From: Lactuca virosa
Lineage: Eukaryota > Streptophyta > Magnoliopsida > Asterales > Asteraceae
Assembly (NCBI GenBank): GCA_928212115.1
Contig: CAKMRJ010000001.1
Coordinates: forward strand, 177,161,335-177,225,334
Reading direction: 5' to 3'
Length of the DNA: 64,000 nucleotides
The notes beneath the pieces are model-generated. The model did no database searches and was not told the DNA's origin. It saw only the letters and a list, made by a program, of their open reading frames with translations. Numbering within the stretch: position 1 is the stretch's first letter; every line of letters starts with the position of its first letter. The position numbers were made by a program, and so were the translations under genes. Shown one piece after another: positions 1 to 12,119 of the stretch.

Positions 1-1729
1 AATCTCCCCCACTTAAACTAGACTTCGTCCTCGAAGTATTCTGCGGATACTTATCTCGGGTACTTCTCATGGGCTATAGTAGCCACTCCAAACTAGCCTG
101 AATGCTCATAACCATTCTTATATAATGCTTAACCTTGTCTGCTCAGTCCGATCCCCGAAAGGACCGCAACACTTGACCTCCTGAGGTCCAACCATTACCC
201 TGAGCAATCGATGGCCTTCCCAAGGAAACTGTACAGAAGCGACAACCTTTCTTTTCTCTGCGAAGGACAGATCCTTCGGTGTAACAAATCTCTAGCCACT
301 CCCAGTGTTGGTCCCTTCGCTGTTACCCACTGAATGCTTCCACTTACTATGTCCAGATGCTGAACGCTCAACTCAGCGTGAAAATCAGATAATCCTTCAA
401 GTAGAAGATTCATCCCTGCAACGGTTAGACTCATATGAAAGCTGCGCAACAGAGTCAAACCCTTTACTCTGAGATTATTTAATCCAGCTATGAGTGACTT
501 AGCGCCTCTCGGTCAACCAGCTGCTCCACTCCACAATTTTCTTATCACTACATGTCTGAAGATCCTGTTGTCTCTTATCCTCTTTCTGGATGAACAGGGA
601 CCACCCTCGTCCCCACTGGTCTGCCATCATCTGGGTTACCGGAATCCCACCGGTTACTCAACCCAAGCTCAATCTCTTAGTCGCTCCCAGCGACTTCTGA
701 AGAACTTCGGCTATCTAAACATGCTCTATCTACCTTGCCACTCTGGCTCTATAAGTCTTGGGATCCTCGATCCCCTACCTTGACCCTACGGTCTCTACCA
801 GGTCCCACCTGTGCTGCTATAAGTACACGGGCCTCGCCCACGGGTCCCACCCAAGCTATATCTCGGAGCGGCCTCTCCCACTGATCTCACCTTTCTAGGG
901 CTATGCAGGCCCACCCCTCCTCCAATCTCAGCTTGCTATCCTATACTGACTCTTATCATGATGACTAAGAGATACATGCCTCGCCCACACTCCGCTAACT
1001 ACGAGATACGAGACCTCGCCCACACCCCGCTAACTAGGCTGCTAATGAATACTACAACTATCACGTAGACTTACAACCCTTTTCTCACTGTCTTACTGCT
1101 GGTGGATGCTACGGCTATACCGTAGTCTTACATCCGGGCTAAACCCGCGTCCTGCCGGAAATTCTCCGACCTGGTTTCCAAAACTAGCTATCTATTGTCG
1201 TGAATACACGAACTCTACGTCGGGATGTTTCCCAAACTTCCAATTCCTGCACTACTCTATCCAAATGGTCAATCGGGCTGCCTCCGTACCCAACAGGATG
1301 CGAACTTATCCCGGCTCGCACTTACTTCTGCTCTTGAATACTTGGATGGTTCTCCTCCACTTCGATTCACCTAACTCCTTACAACTCACAGTCTTGGAAA
1401 GGATTCCCCATCCTTCTTACCATCCAATGATCGATCCGCTCGCAATCCGACGCTCACCACTGCTAGTGATCTAACTGACCAGTACCAATCAATACCTCTC
1501 TTGAAAAACTAGCGACACTATCCCGAGTTCTAGTCACGCTTGCTACAGTTACTGCCCTCTGAGAACCTTTCTAAAAGGAACGACCTCTAACTACTATTCT
1601 AAAATCCAAGGTATGCAAATGGCATATAACTCAATCATAATCACGCCAAAAAGTTCTGAAATACTTTTACCAATATCGATGCAGTACCATAACAATAAAA
1701 GCATAAATAAAAGCTGTTAGGAAGCAAAA
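1..1729. other. Non-coding 3' interior of element A
   Basis: There is no pol coding in either direction. The segment is C-rich on the + strand with scattered degenerate copies of a short motif (CTCGCCCACAC and relatives, densest at 800-1040), the same motif that recurs in the LTR at 4180-4620. It appears to be filler that replaced pol. Short open frames here show no codon-level resemblance to any family I know. Confidence 0.5.
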
Positions 1730-2945
1730 AAACGCAAACTGCAACATCGGAAGCTGCTCGTGCCTCCTCTGTGGTCAGCGGAAAGCCTGCTCCTCACCGT
1801 AGGTGCCTCTGCCCAGCCCTGACGGCTTTCGGTGATCCTCAACGTCGTAGGGGCAGGTGTTATCACCTGTCTCGTGGTAACCAAAATCGGATACTGGGCC
1901 TTCTTGTGGCCCCACTGACTGCAATAGAAGCAGATCAGGTCTGATCCATGGGTGGTGCTAGTTGTACAATCTCTGCTAAAATGACCAGTCCGGCCGCACT
2001 TGAAGCAACCAGAATCACTACCGCTGCCACTCCTACATGCACCCTCGTGTGTCCTTCCGCACTTGCCACAGCGGCTGCGGCTATGAAAGCCTCTCGATCT
2101 CGAATCGACCCCTTGGGTCTCTTGCCCGAACCCGTGGACAATTGAACCTCATCGGGTTTCCTCTTCCTCTCTGACTCCAGGTCAATCTCTCTTTCTGTGG
2201 CTCGAGCGATCATATCCTCCAGCGTCTTGCAACTGGATCGGCTCACAAACTGTCTGATATCGATCCTCAACATCTCGTGATATCGGGCCTTCTTCATCTC
2301 CTCGTCTGCCACATACTACGGAGCAAGAAGGGCCCTCTCCCTGAACTTGGCAGTGATCTCTGCCACTGTCTCTGTAGTCTGCCGGAGGTCCTGGAACTCC
2401 CGTGCAAACTGTTGCACCTCAATCACTGGTGCAAACTCAGCCTTGAACCTGGCCGAGAAATCACTCCATGTCATCGCGTCCAACGCGACATCATTCCCAA
2501 TAGCATGTCCAACCTCCTCCCACCAATCCTATGCTCTGTCCTTCAGAAGACAGGAGGAAAGTCGGACCTTGTCCCCCTCGGGACATCGGCTCGTACGGAA
2601 AGCGTTGGCAACATCAGCCAACCACCTGCTGCTAGCGATGGGGTCCCGAGCCCCATGGTAATCTGGAGCTCCACAAGCTCTCAACTCTCGGAATGTCAGG
2701 GTACGCGCCCACATCATGGCTATTATCTCAGTACGGAAAGCTCCTAGTTTCTCATCCAAAATCTCTAGTATGCCCTCCTTGACCATACCGAAGATCAAAG
2801 GAGTCTGGTCTAAAATACTGCGCGTAATCTCTACTGAAATAAACTCTCTCATCTGCTCCTCGAGCTGCCCGACTCCTGAACCCGAGCCTGATCCCTCACC
2901 GGCGCCTGAACCGCCAACTGGTCTACTCCGTAGCGTCACCATTCT
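1730..2945 (-). pseudogene. gag of element A (broken)
   Basis: Retrotransposon capsid/nucleocapsid protein. The N-terminal half (ATG near 2945) has a glycine/serine-rich start followed by a retrotransposon gag domain with the motifs RDPIASSRWLADV and CPEGDKVRL. An in-frame stop at 2529-2531 follows the segment LLKDRA. The frame resumes with MKKARYHEMLRIDIRQFV (2312 onward) and ends in a frameshifted nucleocapsid, where a CCHC knuckle (C-F-K-C...H...C) and a second knuckle can be read around 1870-2040. At least one stop and one frameshift make it non-functional. It belongs to a gag family different from L2/L3. Confidence 0.75.
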
Positions 2946-3860
2946 TCCATGCAACATAATAACCATCAGAATACTCATTACTACTAAGGGATCACATACG
3001 CACAGTACAAGTTTCCTGGTTTTATCTCAACCCTCCTTGATTCGAGTACAGATCCTCTGCTTTCAGTAGTATGGGCCCATACTACCTTCCACATCTATCC
3101 GTACTTTCCTCAAAGATTGCCTTGACTCCACCAAGTCCCTTGCACTACTACTATTGCTCCCAACACTAATCTCATCCTAGGCTTACCCTAGGGAAATATA
3201 TAACCCAACCCAGTCCTCAGCTGCTGAAGGACTCTTCATAATGCCAATTAACCACTACGTGAATACCATCACATGTAACAAGACTCGGATAATCTTTCGA
3301 GTAAGGGACTCATCCCTACAATGGTTGGACTCAGACAAGAGCTGCATAGTAGGGTCAAATCCAGCACTCTGAGATTATTCAACCCTGATCACATGTGACT
3401 TAACGTATTCACCCAGTAACTAACTCCCATCACTCAAAGTTCCACAAAGCACAAAGCAAGCAACATTCAGACAAACGGAAAAATCTAACCAGAAACATAA
3501 TCAAGCAATTTTGTCCATGTATCAGGAATCTGTACTAGCATGCGATTCTAAGCTCATACACATATAATAAGCACATAAGGCATCCTCCTAGATCCTTAGC
3601 CCTAATCAAGCATGTAGTTCTCATAAGCATATCATATATAAACAAACATGTATGGGTAATTTGGGAGAACTTACTTGAGCTCGGCTGATTGCATGCACCA
3701 CACCCTTTTATCTTCTACAAAGTTCTTTTCTCTTTTCAAAGTCCTTTTCTCTTTTCAAATTTCCTTTCTATAAAAATGATTTTCTTTTGAAAACTTTTCA
3801 TACCAATTCCTTAGTTTGAGTTCAGCCACATCCGAGAGTGTGCCCAAATCCCTCAAACCA
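2946..3860 (-). other. Leader between PBS and gag of element A
   Basis: Untranslated leader of the minus-strand element. No gene is seen. It contains a duplicate of the segment at 395-480 (compare 3290-3390: both carry GCAACGGTTAGACTCA/ACAATGGTTGGACTCA-like text), so part of the 3' non-coding region is repeated here. The TC-rich stretch at 3700-3790 lies near the PBS. Confidence 0.4.
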
Positions 3861-3877
3861 AGGCTCTAATACCAACT
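3861..3877 (-). other. Primer-binding site of element A
   Basis: On the minus strand this reads GTTGGTATTAGAGCC directly after the LTR end (...TGTTACA). It matches the plant initiator-tRNA-Met PBS (TGGTATCAGAGC) with one change. It fixes the element's orientation and the LTR boundary. Confidence 0.8.
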
Positions 3878-5359
3878 TGTAACATCCGAAAAATCATGAC
3901 CAAAAATTTCATTTTTTAAATCATTAATAAACCATAATTATCAATACGATTTAACTAAAACACAAATCATTGTATCAATTCGGAGTATCATTTCAAAACA
4001 CTTATTCATTTTATCAGAGTAAAACTTCCCAGGCTAAAACATCCTGGTGTGTGCGATGCAGTCATCCCGAGCTCTTCCCTCCGTTACCGGATGTACCTAA
4101 AACCAAAACTGAAAACCGTAAGCACGAAGCTTAGTGAGTTACCCAATCTACCACATACCATACACATAATCACATATTGGGCCCCCGCCCACTGCATCGG
4201 GACTTACCTGACATCGAACTCGCTCCGGCATCGGGCCCTGTCCGACATCAGGCCCCGACTGGCATCGAACCCTGCTCGGTATACAGATCTGTTACTCTTA
4301 GGCCCCGCCTTTCTCTGGGCCCCTCCCGCTAAACACATACAATGACATACTAGCACATAAAGAAGCATACTCTAATGTATTCTTGTCCTAAGGCCTCGCC
4401 TAACTTGGGCCTCACCCCTGTTCTGCTACTGATGAGTCGTGGAACCCCGTCCACACTCCTGCTGATAGTGAGATACGGGCCCCCGCCCACACTCACTTCC
4501 TTCCTATCACGGGCCTCGCCCCTACTCTGCTAAATGATGAGATATAGAGCCCCGTCCACACTCGGCTAGTGATGAGATACGGGACCTCGCCTACACTCAC
4601 CTCCCTACTAGGCACATACATGTATCACAAAGACAACAAGAATAATCTACTATGGAACATATAACATTCCTCGGGCTTACCCCATCATCAGAACCTAGTC
4701 CGGAAACATACTACCGACACATGCAAGAATCACAAAGACCTCTATCATACTAACATACCTCGGGCCTCGCCCGACATCAGATCGTAATCCGGAAGATATA
4801 TCATAAAAATGCCTAGGGCTAACCCCCGGGTCTTCCTACTATACATAAATATAATGGGCCGGCAGTGTGGCCGTAGACCCATGCACACAATGAGGAGACT
4901 CACCTCGCACTGCTGAAATCCCGCAGATAAACCTCTGACTGCTAACTAGCAATTCCCCGAACTGCTGCTCCTTCGGCTCCTCGAGCTATCAGTACCAAAA
5001 TAACACTTAGCCCAAAAACCAATAATCCTCCTTTGGGTAAAATGACCATTTTACCCCTAGTCCAACGTAGTCCATATATAAGGCCCAAAACCATAATATA
5101 AAAGGCCCAACACTAGGTAGGCTTCCCAAGCCCACTAGTGGCCCACTAATGGCCTAATTTGCTAAATTGGGCCCAATCCATCTAATGGGCCATACCCTAA
5201 GTCCAAACATATTCTTGGCCCAAATTATCTGACTTCTGATGACCCCCCCCCCCTATGGTCCAAAGAACCAAAATCCACTACTTGGCCCAACCCGAGGCCC
5301 AAAACACACCAAGCTCATATCTGTTGAGTACGCTGGGCGTACTCCTCTGTACGCTAAGC
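3878..5359 (-). repeat. 5' LTR of element A (truncated)
   Basis: It begins on the + strand with TGTAACATCCG, the reverse of an LTR end, next to the PBS. It contains arrays of CTCGCCC/GGGCCT-type repeats (4180-4620), a conserved AGGTGAGT splice-donor match on the minus strand (4898-4905), and near its far end one copy of a palindrome, GAGTACGCTGGGCGTACTC (5325-5343). It stops at about 5359, where a different LTR begins, so its outer part is probably missing. Confidence 0.6.
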
Positions 5360-5483
5360 TGTCACAACTAGCATTTTGGCTAGGAAATTTCGTCCTCATG
5401 TAAGCAATAACTATTGTGAGACTTGTGCTAACACATTAAAAGTGTACATTATGGTTCCTAATGGACCATGTAAATTTAGAATG

Positions 5484-5682
5484 CAAATCTCTCCATGTAT
5501 CTCAAATCTCTCCCAAATCTCTCCAAGTATATGAAATCTCTCCCAAATCTCTGCAAGTATATGAAATCTCTCCCAAATCTCTCCAAGAATATCAAATCTC
5601 TCCAAGTATATGAAATCTCTCCCAAATCTCTCCAAGTATATGAAATCTCTCCCAAATCTCTCCAAGTATATGAAATCTCTCT
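5484..5682. repeat. 30-bp minisatellite
   Basis: About six tandem copies of a 30-bp unit made of AAATCTCTCCCAAATCTCTC followed by CAAGTATATG. One copy lacks roughly ten bases. Open frames across it on both strands (repeating FGRDFIYLE-type or SPKSLQVYE-type peptides) are by-products of the repeat. Confidence 0.9.
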
Positions 5683-5735
5683 ATGTACCTTCCTCAGTCG
5701 AAAACAGCTTAAAACCTAAGGAGAAAACCCAAAAG

Positions 5736-5838
5736 GACCCTCTTGGTCCGGAACCCTCTTAGTCCGGAACCCTTTTGGTCCGGAACCCTCTTGGTCCTGA
5801 ATCATCTTGGTCCGGAACCCTCTTAGGCCGGAACCCCT
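5736..5838. repeat. 16-bp tandem array
   Basis: Six imperfect copies of the 16-bp unit CCTCTTGGTCCGGAAC. The unit contains TCCGGA, and looser TTCGGA/CCGGA motifs continue to about 6180. Confidence 0.8.
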
Positions 5839-6699
5839 CTCTACTTTGGAGCTTCTGATGGATTCCGGAATGCCCTAGTTTGCTGCGGACAATCTCGCAA
5901 GCCCCGGAAGGTTGACTCCGGAATAAGCCTCTCATCCGAACCACATCATTTCGGAGTCTTCAGGTTGCTTCGAACCTCGCACCGGAAGAACTAGTCTCGC
6001 TTCGGAAATTTAAGCCGGCTTCGCATCTCCGGTCCAGACCTCCGGATTTGAGCAAATGGCTTCGGAAATTACCCAGTTGACTCCGGATTTTGCTAAGAGG
6101 CTTCGGAACTCCCCTAAACACTTCGGAACCTCGCAGGAACAAGACTACACTCCGGATTTTTGTCCATTTCGGAGTTTTTCTTCAGTTTAGGATATTTTGA
6201 CGTCGGGAATTCCTCCAAACTCATATTTTTTTCATATCTTGGACCCCTTAAACCCCTATTTTATGCAAAAACTGATTATTTTAAACATATTATATATAAA
6301 ATAATACCCAAAGATTTTAAAGGGATTCTAAGTAGATAAGGGTTTGACTTTATGATGTGATGCAAATCCTTCATTTCTCATGCAAATCCCAGTTAAACAC
6401 AAAATATCCATGGATAACTAAGCATTGTACACCAGTCCTCCAAGCAAGTGTCATGTCATCCTTATCCCCTCCTTCTTGATACGTGAACTCCTCTTTTCCT
6501 CCCCATATTCCACTTCTCACTTTCGCATCCAGTAAACTTCTGAGAGTGCTCTCAACTCCTTCAAGCTTCAAGTCCCACTCCTTCAAGGAAAATTCCCAGA
6601 TTTTTGTAAGTATTCATTTTCTTGAACTAGTGATTCTTCACATTATTCCTAAGACCTCCTTATTTTTACACATAAAATTATTCTTCACATTATTCCTGA

Positions 6700-7800
6700 G
6701 TGACGCGAGATTATTGCTGCCGAAGTGGTCGTGGCTATCAGAGAGACGATTCCAGAGTTGTTTGGTTCATTTAAGGCCGTGTTGATTGAGGCGTTTTATG
6801 GGCGCTATGCATCCATCACCCAGGCTATCGCCGCCGTAGCCACTACAGTCATTGCTTTTGTAGGACTTCACAGAGTCGGGACGATGTGGTACTAGGAGTT
6901 TAATAATATGAAGCATATGGAGTTCATAGGCGATAAGGAACCGATTATTTCTTTGAGATGGATATCTGACGTGGAGGGATGTTTCTACACGTGTTCGTGT
7001 CCCGAGGACCAGAAAGGGAAATTTGCATTGAATCTTCTTCGCTGGGATGCAAAGGATTAGTGGGAGTTTGTAACCCAGAGCTTTTCACATGCAGAGCGAT
7101 CCACAGTTACCCAGGACAAGTTTCTAGAGATGTTCCGTGCGGAGTATGTTCCACTTATGGAGAGAGAGACTGGAACAGGAGTACTTGTTGCTCAAGCAGA
7201 TGATTGATTTGGTGATTGAGATCACAAGATGTTTACAGAGTGACCCCTTTTCTGCCCAGAGTATGTCTCTTAAGAGCAGGTGTAGATGTTACGATACTTG
7301 AGTATACTCAAGACGGAGATTCGAGAGTTTGTGTCGGCTGAGCCATATCGGTCTTTGGCAGGGCTGCAGTTGAATTCCAGGAGTAGGGAGATTGAGTTAG
7401 AGATCCAAATGAAAGAGGAAAGGTCATCTCCAGTGCAGATGTAGCTGGTAGCCAAGCAGTTCCAGTCTACCGACTCGAGACATAGATCTAGACCGGTAGA
7501 GAATAGGAATTATGGGTGCAATAAGCGTGGGAGGTTTCATAGCGGGAGGTTTCAATCTGTTGGATGTCGCTAATGTGGCAGGGAGGGGCATTTTGACAGA
7601 GATTGCAGGCAAAGCAGGCAGGTTTGTTTCCATTGCGACCAGGACAGCCACGTCAGAGCTCATTGCCCCTTTTTGTGTTCAGTGAATCGTAAGATCCCAC
7701 ACCGTTAGCATGGCAGATGTCGGATGAGCGCTAGGGAAGGGATGAGGTGCCCAGAGCTAAAAAAAGAGCCTACGAGTTTGTTTCAAAGGATCCAAGTGTG
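6700..7800 (+). pseudogene. gag of element B (heavily decayed)
   Basis: Plus-strand relic of a gag close to that of L4. The segment 6700-6830 aligns with the L4 N-terminal helix (IPELFGSF versus IPEMFGSI). The motif RWISDVEGCFYTCSCPED (near 6957-7010) is the gag-domain signature seen in L4 as RWISDIEGCFYTCSCPEH. Later, two knuckles are readable (C-G-R-E-G-H-F-D-R-D-C and C-F-H-C-D-Q-D-S-H-V-R-A-H-C, about 7565-7670). Several in-frame stops (for example near 7060 and 7200) and frame changes show that it is dead. No pol follows. Confidence 0.75.
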
Positions 7801-8895
7801 GCGACTATGTCGACTGTGGGTATGTTTTCAATTTATTTTATTACATCTTGAATTTATGAATTAAGTTTGATTTTGAGAGTTTCCTTCTAGAACAAAGTTT
7901 TCATGTGTATGAAATTGTTTTGTTAGTTTCTTTAGGTCCTCGGTGGACAGCTGCTGGGGTAGCTTAGACTCAGGGATATCTTCTTCATTTCGGTTGTTTA
8001 TTAGGTGGAAAGAATAAGTAGTGCTCCAGTGAATTTGAGTTAATATTTATCTTTGTGTTGGCCGTGGTTGAATGATTCATAAATTCCAAGTTGGGGAGCG
8101 TGGAGATTTCATACCAGGAAGAATTTGTGCAGAATGCAGTTTTCAGCTAGATGTCTCAAGTCCAAGACTTTCACGTAATTGCTTAATCTTCTAATTTTCG
8201 CATCGGGGTCATCGCCAGTTGTTGAGTCTCTTTCGAGTTGTCTTAGTTTCTATTGTGATACAAATCCGTAGGGTTCTCCGTGCTTTTGGGTCATATGGTG
8301 TTTGGAGCTCAGGTTAACAGTTGTGAGGAGGATTTCATTGCCTAGTCTTGTTTGATTGGGACCAGGAAGTCCGAGTCATGACCCAAAGGCCTGATAGGGT
8401 TAGTTAAGTCTTGCAGGATCGATATGTGCCTATGTTATTCTGGGAGAGTTTTTATTGGTTAGCAGATCGAGGGTAAGCCCGAGAGTTGTTAGTGGTTAGT
8501 GGATCTGGGGTAAGCTCGATACCTGTTAGTGGTTAGTAGATTGGGGGTCAGCCCGAGAGTTGTTAGTGGTTAGAGGATCAAGGGTAAGTTCATGAGTTGT
8601 TAGTAGTTGGTAGGTCGTGGGTAAACCCCGAGTGTTGTCAGTGGATACCAGAGCAGGAATGTTAGAGTCGAGTGGGAATATGGTCTAATTTAGTACGCGG
8701 TCAATTATTTTCGTTCAAGTTTGTTAGTGCATTTAGGTGCAAGATCATCGATGGTGTCGGTCGGCCATAAGTTTTATTTTTGACTTATTGGTAGGATAGC
8801 GCGTGGTCAGGAGGATCTGGAACCGATCAATCTGCGTGCTTTGGTCGGTATGGTGAATGTATAGGCATGTTTATGCCTTGTATGTTGGGATTTTA
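7801..8895 (+). other. Non-coding remainder of element B
   Basis: GT-rich on the + strand. I see no pol motif. It holds a 37-bp tandem array (separate entry). It ends at a TGTAACATCC LTR terminus at 8896. Confidence 0.4.
8453..8640. repeat. 37-bp imperfect tandem array
   Basis: About five diverged copies of a 37-bp unit beginning GTTAGTGGTTAGTGGATC and containing GGGTAAGCCCGAGAG. It lies in the non-coding tail of element B. Confidence 0.75.
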
Positions 8896-10206
8896 TGTAA
8901 CATCCCAAAAATCATAGGAATTTAAATTTTTTAAAAAAAGAAACTCATTAACCATAAAGTGTTTACAAAAGACCATTGTTTCAAAGTATAATCATAATCA
9001 GAGTATCCCAAGATCCAATGTCATAAAAACAGGAAGATGTGCACGATCATGCCTTCGCTTTCCCATGATCCTCTGAAGTATCTAAAACAATAAACTAAAA
9101 CCGTAAGCCAAAGCTTAGTGAGTTCCCCCAAAGTACCACCACACAACATAACAAAAAACAGCATGAAAATATGAGCCTTCAGCCTGACTGGACCGCCTCA
9201 TAGGGCCTACCTGCCTATCTGGAATGCCATTCGGGCCTTCGGCCTGACTGGACCGCCTCGCAGGGCCTACAGCCTATCCGGACCGCCCCAGGTGTCTTGG
9301 CCTTCATCAGAAAGCAAGAACGGTCTCAACCCAACAACAATATATCGATATATACAATAGATAAACATAAACACATATCCAGCAAATACAGGTAATCAAA
9401 CAGATATACTAATCTATCATATAACCAGCATAACATCATCCTATATACCCGGATACATAACCTAGTGGGCCGGCATTGGTGCCTTCGATCCACAAGTATA
9501 GTGAGGAAAACTCACCTCTTAGTCTGAACAAATCTTTGTAGGTCTCTGCTCTGAATATCAACTCTACCCATCACCTATTCATCAGATAGTGACCAATCTA
9601 AAATACAACTCAAAATACCAGAAATACCCTTAGGTCAAACTTGGTCAAAGTCAACGGTCAAAGTCAAGGTCAACTACAGCAGGTCGCCACGCCGTGGCCA
9701 TCCTTGGCTATGCCATGGTCACTAAATGACAAAATAGGGAAGTCTCAACCCAGCTGCCACGCCGTGGAGACCTAGGCCATGCCGTGGGCACTAGGCTCCC
9801 AACAGCTTAATGGATTAAGTTGATCTCCTTGATCTTAACGGCTCTAAATCCTAAATCTGGTCCATTCTAAGATCCAAGTGGATAAAGTTTCCAACTAGGC
9901 TACTAGATCCCCATTTCTAGAACGTTTCTAGCATCAAATAACAACATAAAATCCTTACTTTCTAGACATGCATGTCTAATGCATGTCTTGGACTCTATTA
10001 GGTCAAAATTAGGGTTTTTTGGCCAAATCTTCATGCATGATGCAAAAACTCAATACTACTCCAAAGTCAAAGCATCAAATACCCAAATTGACTTCGAGAT
10101 TCATAAAGTTGCAAACTTTATGGGATCTTACCACCCAATAATCAAGGACATGAAGATTAAGGCATAAAAACCTAGAGCTATGCACAACAAACCAAAAAGC
10201 TTTGAA
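8896..10206 (-). repeat. LTR fragment C (minus-oriented gypsy LTR)
   Basis: It starts TGTAACATCCC and shows, in the same order and orientation as the L4 LTR, the segments CCCAAGATCC, GCTTAGTGAGTTCCCC (near 9113) and an ACTCACCT donor motif (9510-9517, minus AGGTGAGT). Two clusters of a family palindrome, GCCACGCCGTGG (about 9685 and 9757, with decayed partners), replace the ACTCGACGAGT palindromes of L4. No coding region is attached, so it is a solo or truncated LTR. Confidence 0.6.
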
Positions 10207-10211
10207 CTTGG

Positions 10212-10587
10212 TGTTGGATTAGGTGTCTAAGCCCATAACTATAATTGGTATGTACTTGACCCGATAGTAGTATGGTCCATTTGGGTTGCATTCATCAAAT
10301 CAATATGTTAGGAAGGATATTTGAGTAAGAGGTTAATTATGATTTATTAATATATTATAAGTATAATATATTAATTGAGGAATCATATTATTTAATTTTT
10401 ATTGATTACGAATTAATTTAGTGATCAAAAAAGACTAATTAAAATGATACATATGAGTTGGGCTAAAGATCCATGGTTTGATTTGTTATGGGCTTATGGG
10501 TTAATCCATGAAGTATTTATCCAAATCAAATGGATGGGTCATGGGCTAATGTGTATGGATTAGGGTTACACATGACCCTTGATATTC

Positions 10588-10660
<73 letters not shown>

Positions 10661-11000
10661 CTCTTAGTCGAAAATCACCACCACTTGTGTTTAAAGAGTG
10701 AGAACCGATTTTAAAGTATCCATAACCTCTCCATATCCATCCTAATTGTTCTTGGTGTTTTGTGATTCCATTTGAGGCATCACACTTGGGGTGCTAAGTT
10801 TTCTTGAGGCCAAGTTATTCAAGCTACTACACAAGGTAATATTCTAACTAGTTTTTATGATTCAAATATCACCTTGCATGCTAGTTTAGGCTTCATGCTT
10901 TGGAAAATGTTTATTGCATGTATAATTAGAGAAAACTTAGATCCAAAGCATTAGGGTTGTATGTGCACCATAGGAATGTTAGAGTACATAAAACCGAACA
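10212..11000 (+). repeat. Copia-like 5' LTR (element D)
   Basis: The 789-bp LTR begins TGTTGGATTAGGTG and ends CCGAACA (TGTT...AACA inverted ends). It is followed at once by GTGGTATCAGAGCC. The start is typical of Ty1/copia LTRs. It contains an (AT)n microsatellite. No matching 3' LTR is found in the window. Confidence 0.7.
10591..10656. repeat. (AT)n microsatellite
   Basis: About 33 AT dinucleotides inside the element D LTR. Confidence 0.97.
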
Positions 11001-11016
11001 GTGGTATCAGAGCCTA
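11001..11016 (+). other. Primer-binding site of element D
   Basis: GTGGTATCAGAGCCTA directly after the LTR. It is complementary to the 3' end of initiator tRNA-Met and sets the orientation to plus. Confidence 0.85.
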
Positions 11017-11774
11017 GGGTGTTTTCTATTGTATTGATGCAATTGTGTAATTTTCAAAGCTGAAAAATCTGCAATTATGGATTTTGCCAGGGCCTACTCG
11101 ACGAGTCCATTTATCAACTCGACGAGTAGGTGCCTTATGATGATGAACTCGTCGAGTTCATAAGTGCACTCGACGAGTTGGACTGTCTGTGGGCTGAATC
11201 TTCGAGTTTTTGGGCTGTTTTGGATTAGGAACATTACCACAAACTGTTTTGATTCATAAAATTCGATTTTAACGATATTGTAATGTCTATCCCCATCCAA
11301 TAACATGATGTTTGTAAATTTCTAAGATAACTACTTGTTTTTGTGATATACTAGTTATTTGTAAATTTTGAAGTTATCATGTAACATGAATAAATTAGAT
11401 TAAGTTGGTAAATAATCATCCTATCATAATTGGATTAGTTAATTTGATCTATATATGTTCTTGAAAAAGTTCCATAACTAGTCCTCAAGTTATGGAATAT
11501 GAAATTTCATTATTTATGAAACCATTAACTAATGTAAGTTATAGAATTCTAAGAGTCTTGGAAGGTTTCATAACTTGTCCTCAAGTTTGGAATTTGAAAG
11601 GTCTCATTCATGCAACATAAAAGTTCATAAGTTATGAATTTCAAAAGTCTTGACAAGTTACAAAACTTACCCTCAAGTTTTGGAACTTGAAAAGTTACAT
11701 TAATGAAACTTTAATTCCAAACCCTAGAATTTTAAAAGTTTAAAATTCAACCCTATACTATTATAATATTAAAC

Positions 11775-11778
<4 letters not shown>

Positions 11779-11822
<44 letters not shown>
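11779..11822. repeat. (TA)n microsatellite
   Basis: About 22 TA dinucleotides. Confidence 0.95.
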
Positions 11823-11828
<6 letters not shown>

Positions 11829-12119
11829 CAAGTCAGTCTTACCGTTAGTAGGCCTCATTCACGAAGTCGGTCTATAAGGGGGGTATATGGTTACTGCCTA
11901 TAAAATGGTGGTTTAATGGGTGTCCACTCTCACCCACCGTTTCCTTGACTGGTGGAGGGTCGTTAGTCGAACGGGTAGGATAGGACACTAATTATCATTA
12001 ATAAGTATAATGAAAACTATTAAAGTAACAAAACTTTTATAAATTTCCAATCTTAGTTACTTTAGGAAAAATGTGAAAAAGGTGTTATTCCCAATCTTAG
12101 TTACTTTACGAAAAATGTG

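Larger units (their letters stand above)
1..5359 (-). mobile_element. Element A: gag-only Ty3/gypsy element, partial
   Basis: The window opens in the 3' end of a minus-strand element. On the minus strand one reads, in order, an LTR ending just before base 3878, a primer-binding site, a leader, a broken gag (about 2945 down to 1730) and then 1.7 kb with no pol. The first bases (a C-rich run followed by TTCGTCCTCGAAGT) match the polypurine tract and post-pol segment seen at 46004-46035 in L4, so the 3' LTR should begin just outside the window. Lack of any protease, RT or integrase motif makes this a non-autonomous gag-only derivative, not a full element. Confidence 0.7.
5360..6680 (+). repeat. 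LTR-like remnant of element B
   Basis: It begins TGTCACAACTAGC, a typical LTR start abutting element A. It carries two short tandem arrays (30-bp and 16-bp units), then about 340 bp of scattered TTCGGA/CCGGA motifs (5840-6180), then an AT-rich stretch. A short duplication (TTCACATTATTCCT, near 6637 and 6683) marks the junction with the gag relic. No intact PBS is visible, so the end is approximate. Confidence 0.45.

Noticed and set aside
5411..5719. Open frames on both strands with repeating peptides (ERFGRDFIYL and SPKSLQVYE types)
   Set aside because: They are produced by the 30-bp tandem repeat, whose length is divisible by three, so every frame without a stop stays open. No start context or homology.
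11001..11016. TGGTATCAGAGC segments as tRNA genes
   Set aside because: They match only the 3' end of tRNA-Met and directly adjoin LTR ends. No cloverleaf can be formed; they are primer-binding sites.
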